Assembly: GCA_017410425.1 (NCBI GenBank)
Contig: JAFQQV010000059.1
Span: forward strand, 1-45,246
Length of the DNA: 45,246 nt
Source of the DNA: Oscillospiraceae bacterium
GTDB lineage: Bacteria > Bacillota > Clostridia > Oscillospirales > Oscillospiraceae
Direction of reading: 5' to 3'
A model generated the notes under the pieces. That model was given only the letters and a program-made list of their open reading frames with translations, did not search any database and was not told the DNA's origin. A program made the translations under genes and the position numbers. Position 1 is the stretch's first letter. Every line of letters begins with the position of its first letter. Shown here in pieces: positions 31,696 through 38,804 of this stretch.

Positions 31696-32212
31696 ATTTA
31701 TATTCTTCTATAAGCTTTACCATCAGGCCAGAGCGGTTCAGGCAAAGCATCACAATGGCTTCCACCGGGAACATGATGCAAAACTGCACTATTCTCGCTG
31801 CAAAAAGAACCGTATAGTCATTCCCGCTTATATAGGCGATAAGGGCGGTGTTCAGAATCAGCGTCACAACAAGGCAGTTGAAGAATGCCGCCAGTATGGG
31901 CCGCCACAGGCTGTGCTGATGCCGGTAAAGGAACAGGCCGTAGATAAGGCCCGTCAGCGCCGCAGTCAGCGTGAAGCCGGGGAAAAAGGCACCCACAGGG
32001 AAAATTATTGCCCCCACAATATCGCCCAAGGCCGCGGTAAGCATGGCCCAGACCGGGCCATAGAGCATGGCGCAGACTGCAACAGCAGCAAAACCGAAGC
32101 CGACTTTCATAAGCGGAGTATTTATTGCCAGCACGCGGGTGAGGAGCACATCCAAGGTAATCAGCATTGCAGACACTGCAAGCTTTCTTGTATCAAGTTT
32201 CAGGCTCAGCAC
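31694..32212 (-). CDS. folT: ECF transporter S component, folate type (FolT-like)
   Basis: This small integral membrane protein, about 170 residues with six hydrophobic segments, gives an ECF transporter its vitamin specificity. The sequence KLAVSAMLITLDVLLTRVLA, the GFGFAAVAVCAMLYGPVWAM segment and the following ALGDIVGAIIFPVGAFFPG resemble folate-type S components. The start is unsettled: GTG at 32212 is given, but CTG at 32203 lies 7 bases after the GGGGGT site and may be the true one. Any start further upstream would fall inside the promoter. Folate import fits the damaged folA and the nearby thyA. Confidence 0.78.
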   Translation of the reverse strand: MLSLKLDTRKLAVSAMLITLDVLLTRVLAINTPLMKVGFGFAAVAVCAMLYGPVWAMLTAALGDIVGAIIFPVGAFFPGFTLTAALTGLIYGLFLYRHQHSLWRPILAAFFNCLVVTLILNTALIAYISGNDYTVLFAARIVQFCIMFPVEAIVMLCLNRSGLMVKLIEEYK

Positions 32213-32234
32213 CCCCTTTTTTAATATCAGACAG

Positions 32235-32263
32235 ATTATATCGCCAAAATATGAACTAATCAA
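32235..32263 (-). promoter_or_regulatory. Promoter of the folT-like gene
   Basis: -35 TTGATT (32263-32258), 17-base spacer, -10 TATAAT (32240-32235), reading leftward. The start would be near 32228. No tetrahydrofolate riboswitch fits in the short leader. Confidence 0.75.
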
Positions 32264-32270
32264 CAGCTCT

Positions 32271-32300
32271 GTATCAAATTTCCCACTGCGGGAAATAATA
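32271..32300 (+). promoter_or_regulatory. Candidate sigma-F-type promoter of sigG
   Basis: GTATC (32271-32275), a 15-base spacer and GGAAATAATA (32291-32300). The second box matches the forespore sigma-F -10 pattern GGNRANANTW fully; the first matches GYWTA at 4 of 5 positions. sigG is transcribed by sigma-F in B. subtilis. Confidence 0.5.
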
Positions 32301-32342
32301 AGCTTGCTTGGCCCGAGGGCCAGAAACAGCTAAGGAGTGAAG

Positions 32343-33125
32343 ATGATGCAGAGCAAAGTAGAGATATGCGGCGTGGACACTGCAAAGCTGCCCGTACTCA
32401 AATCCGCCCAGACGCGAAAGCTGCTGGAGCAGGCCCGGCAGGGCGACGATCTTGCCCGACAGGAGCTGATAAACGGCAACCTGCGCCTTGTGCTTTCCGT
32501 GATACAGAAGTTCAGCGGCCGGGGCGAGAGCATGGACGACCTTTTTCAGATAGGCTGCATCGGGCTGATAAAAGCCATAGACTGCTTCGATCTGAGCCAG
32601 AATGTGCAGTTTTCAACCTATGGCGTGCCCATGATAGCCGGTGAGCTGCGCCGCTTTCTGCGGGATCACAGCGCAATCCGTGTCTCCCGCTCCATGCGCG
32701 ACACGGCCTACAAGGTGCTGCAGGCCAAGGAGCGGCTGATCGCCGCCACAGGTCGGGAGCCCACGGTGGAGGATATTGCAAAGGAACTCGGCATTGACCG
32801 GCAGGACGTGGTCTTTGCCATGGAGGCCATTACAGACCCTGTCAGCTTATACGACCCCATCTATTCCGACGGCAGCGAGAGCGCCTGTGTCATGGATCAG
32901 CTGGGCGACAGATACAACACCGATGAACAGTGGCTGGAGCAGATCGCCATGGAGGAGGCCGTCAAAGGTCTTGACAGCCGGGAAAAGCGCATCCTGGCCC
33001 TGCGTTTTTATGAGGGCCGCACCCAGATGGAGGTAGCAAAGGATGTGGGCATATCCCAGGCCCAGGTGTCAAGGCTGGAGAAAAACGCCATAAAGCGCAT
33101 AAAAAAGGAACTCAGTGGAGAATAA
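32343..33125 (+). CDS. sigG: RNA polymerase sporulation-specific sigma factor G
   Basis: This 260-residue late forespore sigma factor directs genes for spore protection and germination. The N-terminus KVEICGVDTAKLPVLKSAQT is diagnostic of SigG. Region 2 follows (NGNLRLVLSVIQKF, then MDDLFQIGCIGLIKAID), region 3 has SRSMRDTAYKVLQAKERLI, and region 4 has QMEVAKDVGISQAQVSRLEK. AAGGAG lies 5 bases before the ATG. It is not beside spoIIGA-sigE as in Bacillus. Its stop is only 5 bases from the stop of the convergent repeat-protein gene, with no terminator between them. Confidence 0.95.
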   Translation: MMQSKVEICGVDTAKLPVLKSAQTRKLLEQARQGDDLARQELINGNLRLVLSVIQKFSGRGESMDDLFQIGCIGLIKAIDCFDLSQNVQFSTYGVPMIAGELRRFLRDHSAIRVSRSMRDTAYKVLQAKERLIAATGREPTVEDIAKELGIDRQDVVFAMEAITDPVSLYDPIYSDGSESACVMDQLGDRYNTDEQWLEQIAMEEAVKGLDSREKRILALRFYEGRTQMEVAKDVGISQAQVSRLEKNAIKRIKKELSGE

Positions 33126-33130
33126 ACTGC

Positions 33131-34093
33131 TTATTTGTCCTGGTATTCAACGGTTCTGCCGGAGTATTCCCAGGCATAATTCTTGATTGCGCCGTTGGGC
33201 TTGTCAGCCTCGGGGCAGACGATGCTTGTTTCCAGCATGGAAGAAAGCATGAAGGCGTCCTCCGCAATAATCAGGGAGTCGGCAGAGCTGTGCTCAAACT
33301 CAATGCTCTCAAGGGCAAAGCACTCAGCAAAAGCCTCATCCTTGATCTCAATAACGCTCAGCGGAATGTGTATCCGGCTGAGACTTTCGCAGCCATAGAA
33401 GCAGCCGGCGGAAATCTGGCTTATATCCTCCGGCAGGGAGATGATCCTTAGTGCGCTGCAGCCGGAGAAGGCGTTTTCACCTATGTAGGTGATGTTTTTG
33501 GGCAGGCGCACAAAGTAAAGCTCCGTGCAGTTCTGGAATGCGTTCCGGCTGATCTCATCAAGTGCCGCAGGCAGCACAATGGCCTTCAGACTTTTACAGC
33601 CATAAAAAGCATTGTCGCCTATGCTTTTGACGGTGCCCGGAATGCTGATGCGCCGCAGTGAGGCGCAATCGTAGAACATGTTGTCGCTGATGTATTCCAG
33701 ATCCTTGGGCAGCGTCACATATTCAAGAGCGCTGCAGCCGGAGAAAAGCCCCTCTCCATAGGCCTCTTTGCATGAGGGGAGATTGACCTTTTTAAGCGAG
33801 ACGCAGCCATAAAAGGCGTAGGGCTCGATTTTTTCAACGCTGTCCGGCAGCACAATCTCCGTCAGATATTCGCAGCCGGTGAAAGCGCCGGCACCAATGA
33901 CCGTGACGGGCTTTCCGTCTATTGTATCGGGGATGCTGAGACTGCCCTCGCAGATAACATCACAGGCGGTGATGGTAATGCTTTCGCCCATATCCTCAAA
34001 TTCCAGCTGGGTGAAATCTGCCGCCATGGCCGGGGAAGATGCAAGACAGAATAGTACCAGCAAAAGGGCAAACAGGGGGATAAATCGCTTCAT
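33131..34093 (-). CDS. Secreted BspA-type leucine-rich-repeat protein
   Basis: This 320-residue protein begins with a signal peptide (MKRFIPLFALLLVLFCLASS, cleavage likely after AMA at about 24). Roughly ten repeats of about 23 residues follow, of the form IG.NAF.GC..L..I.LP..., for example IGDNAFYGCKSLKAIVLP and IGENAFSGCSALRIISLP. No anchor motif or transmembrane tail is seen, so it is probably secreted or loosely surface-bound. Such LRR_5 proteins mediate binding, but the target is unknown. AAGGAGGG lies 7 bases before the chosen ATG; an earlier ATG at 34114 precedes that site. Confidence 0.88.
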   Translation of the reverse strand: MKRFIPLFALLLVLFCLASSPAMAADFTQLEFEDMGESITITACDVICEGSLSIPDTIDGKPVTVIGAGAFTGCEYLTEIVLPDSVEKIEPYAFYGCVSLKKVNLPSCKEAYGEGLFSGCSALEYVTLPKDLEYISDNMFYDCASLRRISIPGTVKSIGDNAFYGCKSLKAIVLPAALDEISRNAFQNCTELYFVRLPKNITYIGENAFSGCSALRIISLPEDISQISAGCFYGCESLSRIHIPLSVIEIKDEAFAECFALESIEFEHSSADSLIIAEDAFMLSSMLETSIVCPEADKPNGAIKNYAWEYSGRTVEYQDK

Positions 34094-34175
34094 ACTCAGA
34101 CCCTCCTTTTTCATTATGCCTCAATTATAAAATAGTTACAAAATAATTGCAAGAAATATTAAGACTCTTTAATAA

Positions 34176-34205
34176 AAAACTCCGGTACTTTTGTACCGGA
34201 GTTTT
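34176..34205. terminator. Terminator after the symporter gene
   Basis: AAAACTCCGGTAC pairs with GTACCGGAGTTTT around TTTT. Confidence 0.92.
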
Positions 34206-34219
34206 GAATTTCTTAAGAT

Positions 34220-35446
34220 TTAGGCCTTGTTGAGCTTTTTCTGAAGCCAATCCTTGCCGTCTACGTACTTGGAAACGATGAAGGAGACAACGTAGTCGCC
34301 GGCGGAGTTAACCATGGTTGCAGGGGGGTCAACCAGCTCGCCGATAGCCAGAGCGATGGGGAAGGCGATGGCCATGTGCTCGGGGAAGAACATGGAGCAG
34401 AGCACCAGCTCACCGGTACCGCCGCCGCCGGGAATGCCGCTCATTGCAACGGAGGAGAACACGGCAACGATGATTGCCAGCACTGCCTGCCAGGTGCCGA
34501 AGTCAAGGCCGAACATACCGAAGAGGAAGGCCACCTTGATGATAGCGCTCATTGCGGAGCCGTCCATGTGCATGGTAGCGCCCAGGGGCAGAACGATGTC
34601 GGTGACATCCTCGGAGATACCGGTCTCACGGGATACTTCCATGTTGGTGGGGATGGTAGCAACGGAGGAGCAGGTGCCGAATGCAGTGGCTGCAGGGCGG
34701 AAGAGGTGGCTGAACATGAGCTTTGCTGCGCCCTTGCCGCCGCCGAACCATGCGTAGATGGGGGAGGAGACAAAGAAGTAGGCAAAGGAGATGATGTAGT
34801 ACATAATAACGGCGCGGGCGTAGTTGGACACGAAGTCTGCGCCGTGGGTGGCAACGAGAGAGGCGAAGAAGCCGAAGAAGCCGATAGGTGCGTAGTAGGT
34901 GATGATCTTGACAACGTTCATCAGCACGCGGTTGAGGTCGGCCAGGACCTTTGCAGTCATGGTCTCGGGGCCGCCGGCCATCTGTACGCCGAAGCCGAAG
35001 AATATGCCTGCAACGATCAGGGGCAGGATTGCTCTGCGGCTGAACAGCTCAAGGAAGTCGGGCTTGGTGAAGAAGTTTACGATCAGAGTGGCGATGTCCA
35101 CGCTTGCGATGTCGGTGGCTTCCTCATAGCTGGGGGCAACGGTGTACACAGGCACAATACGCACGATTATGTACATGAGAACAGCGGCGATGGCTGCGGT
35201 GACAAGGAAGGTGCAGATGGTGACACCCATGACCTTACCGGCTTTCTTTGCAGAGTTCATATTTGCAATGGCGGAGGAGATGGAGCAGAAGACCATCGGC
35301 ACCACCACACAGAACATCAGGTTTGTGAATATGGTTCCAAGGGGGGCCAGCACGGTGGCGTTGGGCCATACAAAGCCTACCACGCAGCCCAGGACGATGC
35401 CCAGGATCATGGTGCAGAGGAACCAGTTGTTCTTAAAAAACTTCAT
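34220..35446 (-). CDS. Dicarboxylate/amino acid:cation symporter (DAACS family)
   Basis: This 408-residue membrane transporter is of the GltP/DctA type. Hallmarks are FGTCSSVATIPTNMEVSRE (HP1 serine-rich loop), LPLGATMHMDGSAM (unwound segment 7, with the NMDGT motif changed to HMDGSA) and SGIPGGGGTGELVLCSM (HP2). It imports glutamate, aspartate, C4-dicarboxylates or serine with Na+ or H+. An AAGGAG site precedes the ATG. It diverges from an AraC regulator whose possible operators overlap its promoter, so control by that regulator is likely. Confidence 0.92.
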   Translation of the reverse strand: MKFFKNNWFLCTMILGIVLGCVVGFVWPNATVLAPLGTIFTNLMFCVVVPMVFCSISSAIANMNSAKKAGKVMGVTICTFLVTAAIAAVLMYIIVRIVPVYTVAPSYEEATDIASVDIATLIVNFFTKPDFLELFSRRAILPLIVAGIFFGFGVQMAGGPETMTAKVLADLNRVLMNVVKIITYYAPIGFFGFFASLVATHGADFVSNYARAVIMYYIISFAYFFVSSPIYAWFGGGKGAAKLMFSHLFRPAATAFGTCSSVATIPTNMEVSRETGISEDVTDIVLPLGATMHMDGSAMSAIIKVAFLFGMFGLDFGTWQAVLAIIVAVFSSVAMSGIPGGGGTGELVLCSMFFPEHMAIAFPIALAIGELVDPPATMVNSAGDYVVSFIVSKYVDGKDWLQKKLNKA

Positions 35447-35484
35447 TGTTTATTGACTCCTTTCGAGGAACTGATTACGTTATT

Positions 35485-35555
35485 ATTATATTTGCAAGCT
35501 TTTGCCAAGTAAATTGCAATTCTTGCTTGAAATATTGCAAAAAATGCTCTATAAT
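35485..35555. promoter_or_regulatory. Divergent symporter/araC promoters with three TTGCAA motifs
   Basis: Leftward promoter: TTTACT (35513-35508), 17 bases, TATAAT (35490-35485). Rightward promoter: TTGAAA (35527-35532), 17 bases, TATAAT (35550-35555). TTGCAA occurs at 35492, 35514 and 35535, spaced 22 and 21 bases (about two helical turns), inside or touching both promoters. These are candidate AraC-family operators. Confidence 0.6.
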
Positions 35556-35579
35556 GCTTTAGCGAAGGGAAGTGAACGT

Positions 35580-36416
35580 GTGAAACAGGAGCGCAGCGTC
35601 AATAAGGCGGGCTATCTCAAGGAGAGCTATCATTATTTTCATCTGAAGGACACCGCCGGTCAGGAGCTGGATTTTCATTTCCATGACTTTGATAAGCTGG
35701 TCATCCTTATTTCCGGTCGTGTCGACTACCGGGTGGAGAGCAGTGTCTATGAGCTTAAGCCCTGGGACGTACTTCTGGTGAAGCACCATACCATCCACAA
35801 GGCAGAGATCGACAAGAGCCAGCCCTATGAGCGCATAATCATCTACCTTGACCGGCGATATTTTGAAAGCATCATGCCCGAGGCAAAGCTTATGGACTGC
35901 TTTGATATTGCCGACCGCCATGGTCGCCATCTTCTCAATGCCGCGCCCGAGCAGCTTAAGGAGCTGAAAAGCGCCATTGAGCGCTATGAGGCTTTGCGCG
36001 GGGATGAGCGCTTTGGCGCTCTGGCCATGGGTGAGACCATGATCATCCAGCTGCTTATACATATAAGCCGCCTTTCCGAGGTGGAGCCGGGGGAAGCTGA
36101 GAGCAGCTATGACCCCAAGATCCAGCAGGTGCTCTCATATATAAATGAAAACTTCCGTTCTGAGCTCTGCGTGGATGAGCTTGCTGACAGGGTCTTTCTC
36201 TCAAAGTATCATTTTATGCGCCTCTTCAAGGCTCAGACCGGAACTACAGTTTATGCTTATGTCCGGCAAAAACGGCTTATGAATGCCGCCCGGCTTATAA
36301 GGGAGGGTGTCCCTGCTCAGAAGGCCGCCGCCGATAGCGGCTTTGGCGATTATTCCGCTTTCCACCGTGCCTTTAAGGAGAGCTTCGGCACCAGCCCGGG
36401 AAGATTAAAAAAGTAA
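35580..36416 (+). CDS. AraC-family transcriptional regulator
   Basis: This 278-residue regulator has an N-terminal cupin-like sensor domain (DFHFHDFDKLVILISGRVDY) and a C-terminal double helix-turn-helix of about 95 residues: ELCVDELADRVFLSKYHFMR and AAADSGFGDYSAFHRAFKES, then FGTSPGRLKK. I choose the GTG at 35580, 7 bases after AAGGGAAG. The longer in-frame reading from 35502 would begin upstream of its own promoter. It diverges from the symporter gene. The ligand is unknown, perhaps the transported substrate. Confidence 0.9.
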   Translation: MKQERSVNKAGYLKESYHYFHLKDTAGQELDFHFHDFDKLVILISGRVDYRVESSVYELKPWDVLLVKHHTIHKAEIDKSQPYERIIIYLDRRYFESIMPEAKLMDCFDIADRHGRHLLNAAPEQLKELKSAIERYEALRGDERFGALAMGETMIIQLLIHISRLSEVEPGEAESSYDPKIQQVLSYINENFRSELCVDELADRVFLSKYHFMRLFKAQTGTTVYAYVRQKRLMNAARLIREGVPAQKAAADSGFGDYSAFHRAFKESFGTSPGRLKK

Positions 36417-36420
36417 TATA

Positions 36421-36525
36421 TAAAGGCCCCCTCTGGGAGGGGGCTGGCGAGCAAAGCGAGACTGGGGGAGAAGGCATTCTCCCTCCGCCCCTTCGGGGCA
36501 CCTCCCTCCCGGAGGGAGGCTTTTG
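36421..36525. repeat. Four-hairpin intergenic repeat, family R1, copy B
   Basis: It starts with GGCCCCCTCTGGGAGGGGGC and ends with CCTCCCTCCCGGAGGGAGG, with GCGAGCAAAGCGAGACTGGG and CCGCCCCTTCGGGGC between. It is inverted relative to copies A and C. It lies between the convergent araC and truncated lysR genes. Confidence 0.8.
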
Positions 36526-36539
36526 TAGGCCCGTAAGAT

Positions 36540-36570
36540 AAAAGGACTGAGCATCAGCTCAGTCCTTTTA
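36540..36570. terminator. Terminator overlapping the end of the short LysR gene
   Basis: AAAGGACTGAGC pairs with GCTCAGTCCTTT around ATCA. The last three codons and the stop of the leftward gene lie in the hairpin. Confidence 0.88.
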
Positions 36571-36814
36571 TCTTTTCTATTGCACTATCTGCAAGGCTTA
36601 TTATGCTCTTTGCGTCTTCATACAGAAGCTCACCCGCCTGGGTCAACGTCAGCACTTTATGCTCACGCCAAAAAAGCTCCACGCCCAGCTCGTTTTCCAG
36701 CGCGGAAACCGCCCGGCTTATGGTGGAGTGGCTTGTGTACAGCGCCCGGGCAGCAGGGGAGAAGCCCCGGTGCTCTGCCGCCGCAACGAAGAGGCGCAGC
36801 TTTTCAAGCTCCAT
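36554..36814 (-). CDS. LysR-type DNA-binding domain only (86 residues)
   Basis: The whole protein is one LysR-type winged helix-turn-helix plus linker helix (EKLRLFVAAAEHRGFSPAAR, SHSTISRAVSALENELGVEL). Full-length relatives have about 300 residues. No effector-domain remnant follows; the frame ends cleanly in a terminator. It begins one base after the cdd stop, so it is translationally coupled to cdd. It may be a truncated regulator, or a working minimal repressor or a dimerisation competitor of other LysR proteins. The ordered ending and coupling favour a real gene. Confidence 0.75.
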   Translation of the reverse strand: MELEKLRLFVAAAEHRGFSPAARALYTSHSTISRAVSALENELGVELFWREHKVLTLTQAGELLYEDAKSIISLADSAIEKIKGLS

Positions 36815-36815
36815 C

Positions 36816-37196
36816 TCAGAAGTTAAAAAGGTGGGGCAGCAGCTCGGAGAGCTTGTAGCTTACATAGCGGCCGTCTGCCTTGGAGCAGAGGATCTCAATG
36901 TCGTGGGAAAACTCAGCCAAAAACTGGCGGCATGCGCCGCAGGGGGTGGGCCAGTTTTCGCTGTCGGCATAGATGGCAAGGCGCTTGAATTCGCGGCGGC
37001 CTTCGCTGACGGCCTTTACGCATGCGGTGCGCTCTGCGCAGATGGTGCTGCCGAAGGCGGCGTTTTCCACGTTGCAGCCGGTGAATACGCTGCCGTCTGC
37101 GCACTCAAGGGCGGCGCCGACGGAGAAGCGGGAATAGGGGACGTATGCATTGAGGGAAGCCTGCTTGGCCATGGATAAAAGATCTCTGTCAGTCAT
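36816..37196 (-). CDS. cdd: Cytidine deaminase
   Basis: This 126-residue zinc enzyme deaminates cytidine and deoxycytidine to uridine forms for pyrimidine salvage. Substrate and zinc motifs are complete: GCNVENAAFGSTICAERTA (zinc Cys and catalytic Glu, about 40-58) and PTPCGACRQFLAEF (two zinc cysteines, about 84-97). YVPYSRFSVGAAL is the usual N-terminal motif. Length is normal for the tetrameric class. It is followed by the coupled LysR fragment and preceded, 18 bases away, by the peptide-binding lipoprotein gene. Confidence 0.96.
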   Translation of the reverse strand: MTDRDLLSMAKQASLNAYVPYSRFSVGAALECADGSVFTGCNVENAAFGSTICAERTACVKAVSEGRREFKRLAIYADSENWPTPCGACRQFLAEFSHDIEILCSKADGRYVSYKLSELLPHLFNF

Positions 37197-37214
37197 AGTT
37201 TTTCTCCCTTATAT

Positions 37215-38795
37215 TTAGTCTATCATGATTTCCCAGTTTTCAAAGTTGTAGAGGGGATTGCCGATATTTGCGTCCAGACCCTTGACAACGCCGCGGTGCA
37301 CGATCAGCTGCTGGCTTTCAAAGCCTATGGAGATCAGCGAACCGGTGTTGTTCAGGTAGTCGCAAAGCTGTGTGAAGATGGCCCTGCGCTGAGAGTCGGA
37401 GGATGCCAGATAATTGTTGATGTACTGGACAAAGGCGGTGTCCCGGCTTCTGGTGAAGTTAAGCGCTGAGTCCACGTCCAGAAGCTCGGTAATGTCAAAG
37501 TTGTTGCGCAGCTTGACCTCGCCGTAGTACATGTCGAAGTTGCCTTCCTCCAGGGCCAGCAGGTATTCATCCCAGGTCAGTTCTTTTACGGTTATCTTAA
37601 GACCAATGGACTCCATATCGCTCTGGAATTTGCGGACAACGCCGGTCTTTGCGCTGGAGTCGGAACAGACGATGAATATTACCTCAATGTCCTGGGCGGA
37701 GCCGGACATGTATTCCAGCCATCCGTCTTCATCGTAATCCTTTATGCCGGAATTTTCAAGCACGGTTTTCACCATGTCCAGATTATAGCTGAACTTGGCA
37801 GCGTATTCCAGCGGATAGTCCGCGCAGGCGGGGTGCATGGGCACTGTCGATGCCACCGCGTTATCCTGCATCAGGTTTTCCGCGAAGTTAATCCTGTCAA
37901 AGGCGTAGATCATCGCCTGCCTGAAGCCCACGTATTTACCCATGGTGGTGGCGGTGGGATCCTCGTTGAACATTACGTAGTGGTAATGGGTGGTGTTGAA
38001 GTTTCTTATCTCGTTGGTGCTGGCGTAGCCCAGGTTTGTGTAGCTTGAGGGGTCGTTGGCCACGGCGTCTATGATGCCGTCTTCAAAGGCGGAGATTATG
38101 GTGTCAGCCGTGGAGTATTCCACCAGATAAATGGTATCCAGCGGCAGCGTCTCATAGCTGTGGTAGAGCTCATGGGCTTTCAGGGCAGTAAAGTCGGCGT
38201 TGTACTTGTAGGGGCCGCTTCCGCCGGGGTGGTCATCCTCCATGGTGCCGTACTGGACAATGGGGATATTCAGCAGCTTGTTGAACTGGGTGTCGCCGAT
38301 GCCGAGGGTTACATAGAAATTTTTCTCGTCATAGCCGGAGCCCTGGTAGCTGGCAAAGCGGCCGCGGTAGCGGTCGGAGTTGATGGCTCTGTCCAGGGAA
38401 TAGCGCAGGTCCTTGCCGGTGACGGGAGTGCCGTCATGGAAGTAGTGTCCCTCGCTTATGGTGAAGGTCCAGTATGTTGCATCCTCGTTGGGGGTGCCCT
38501 CGTCAATCACATTGGGGATAACGTTGAAGTTGTTGTCCACCTCCACCATGTTCTCGTACACCAGCGAGCATACCAGCTGGTTTGAACGGTTGGTGGCGAT
38601 GATGGGGTTGAAGCTGTAGTCCACATTGCAGTTGAGGGAGAAGACATTGTCTGCATGCTGGGCGCGGCTTACGTCCTTGCCCTTTGTGGATTCCGGCACG
38701 ATGCCGTAGGGGTCGTTTGGGTCTGTCTTGCTGCAGGCGGCAAGGCTCATGGCCATAGCCAGCACCAGCAGCAGGGAGATTATCTTTCTGTACAT
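37215..38795 (-). CDS. Family 5 (oligopeptide/nickel type) substrate-binding lipoprotein, orphan
   Basis: This 526-residue receptor has a lipoprotein signal (MYRKIISLLLVLAMAMSLAA, lipid site Cys21). The SBP_bac_5 pattern follows: YWTFTISEGHYFHDGTPVTG, then DLRYSLDRAINSDRYRGRF, FRQAMIYAFDRINFAENLMQ and the long C-terminal lobe. Such proteins bind peptides, metals or other solutes for ABC importers, but no permease or ATPase gene is nearby. It probably serves a transporter encoded elsewhere or a sensory role. It sits between pgeF (9 bases upstream) and cdd (18 bases downstream), so the four leftward genes look like one operon. Confidence 0.9.
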   Translation of the reverse strand: MYRKIISLLLVLAMAMSLAACSKTDPNDPYGIVPESTKGKDVSRAQHADNVFSLNCNVDYSFNPIIATNRSNQLVCSLVYENMVEVDNNFNVIPNVIDEGTPNEDATYWTFTISEGHYFHDGTPVTGKDLRYSLDRAINSDRYRGRFASYQGSGYDEKNFYVTLGIGDTQFNKLLNIPIVQYGTMEDDHPGGSGPYKYNADFTALKAHELYHSYETLPLDTIYLVEYSTADTIISAFEDGIIDAVANDPSSYTNLGYASTNEIRNFNTTHYHYVMFNEDPTATTMGKYVGFRQAMIYAFDRINFAENLMQDNAVASTVPMHPACADYPLEYAAKFSYNLDMVKTVLENSGIKDYDEDGWLEYMSGSAQDIEVIFIVCSDSSAKTGVVRKFQSDMESIGLKITVKELTWDEYLLALEEGNFDMYYGEVKLRNNFDITELLDVDSALNFTRSRDTAFVQYINNYLASSDSQRRAIFTQLCDYLNNTGSLISIGFESQQLIVHRGVVKGLDANIGNPLYNFENWEIMID

Positions 38796-38804
38796 ATCCT
38801 TACC

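Noticed and set aside
32228-32340. A tetrahydrofolate riboswitch before the folT-like gene
   Set aside because: The promoter leaves only a leader of about 16-25 bases, too short for that riboswitch.
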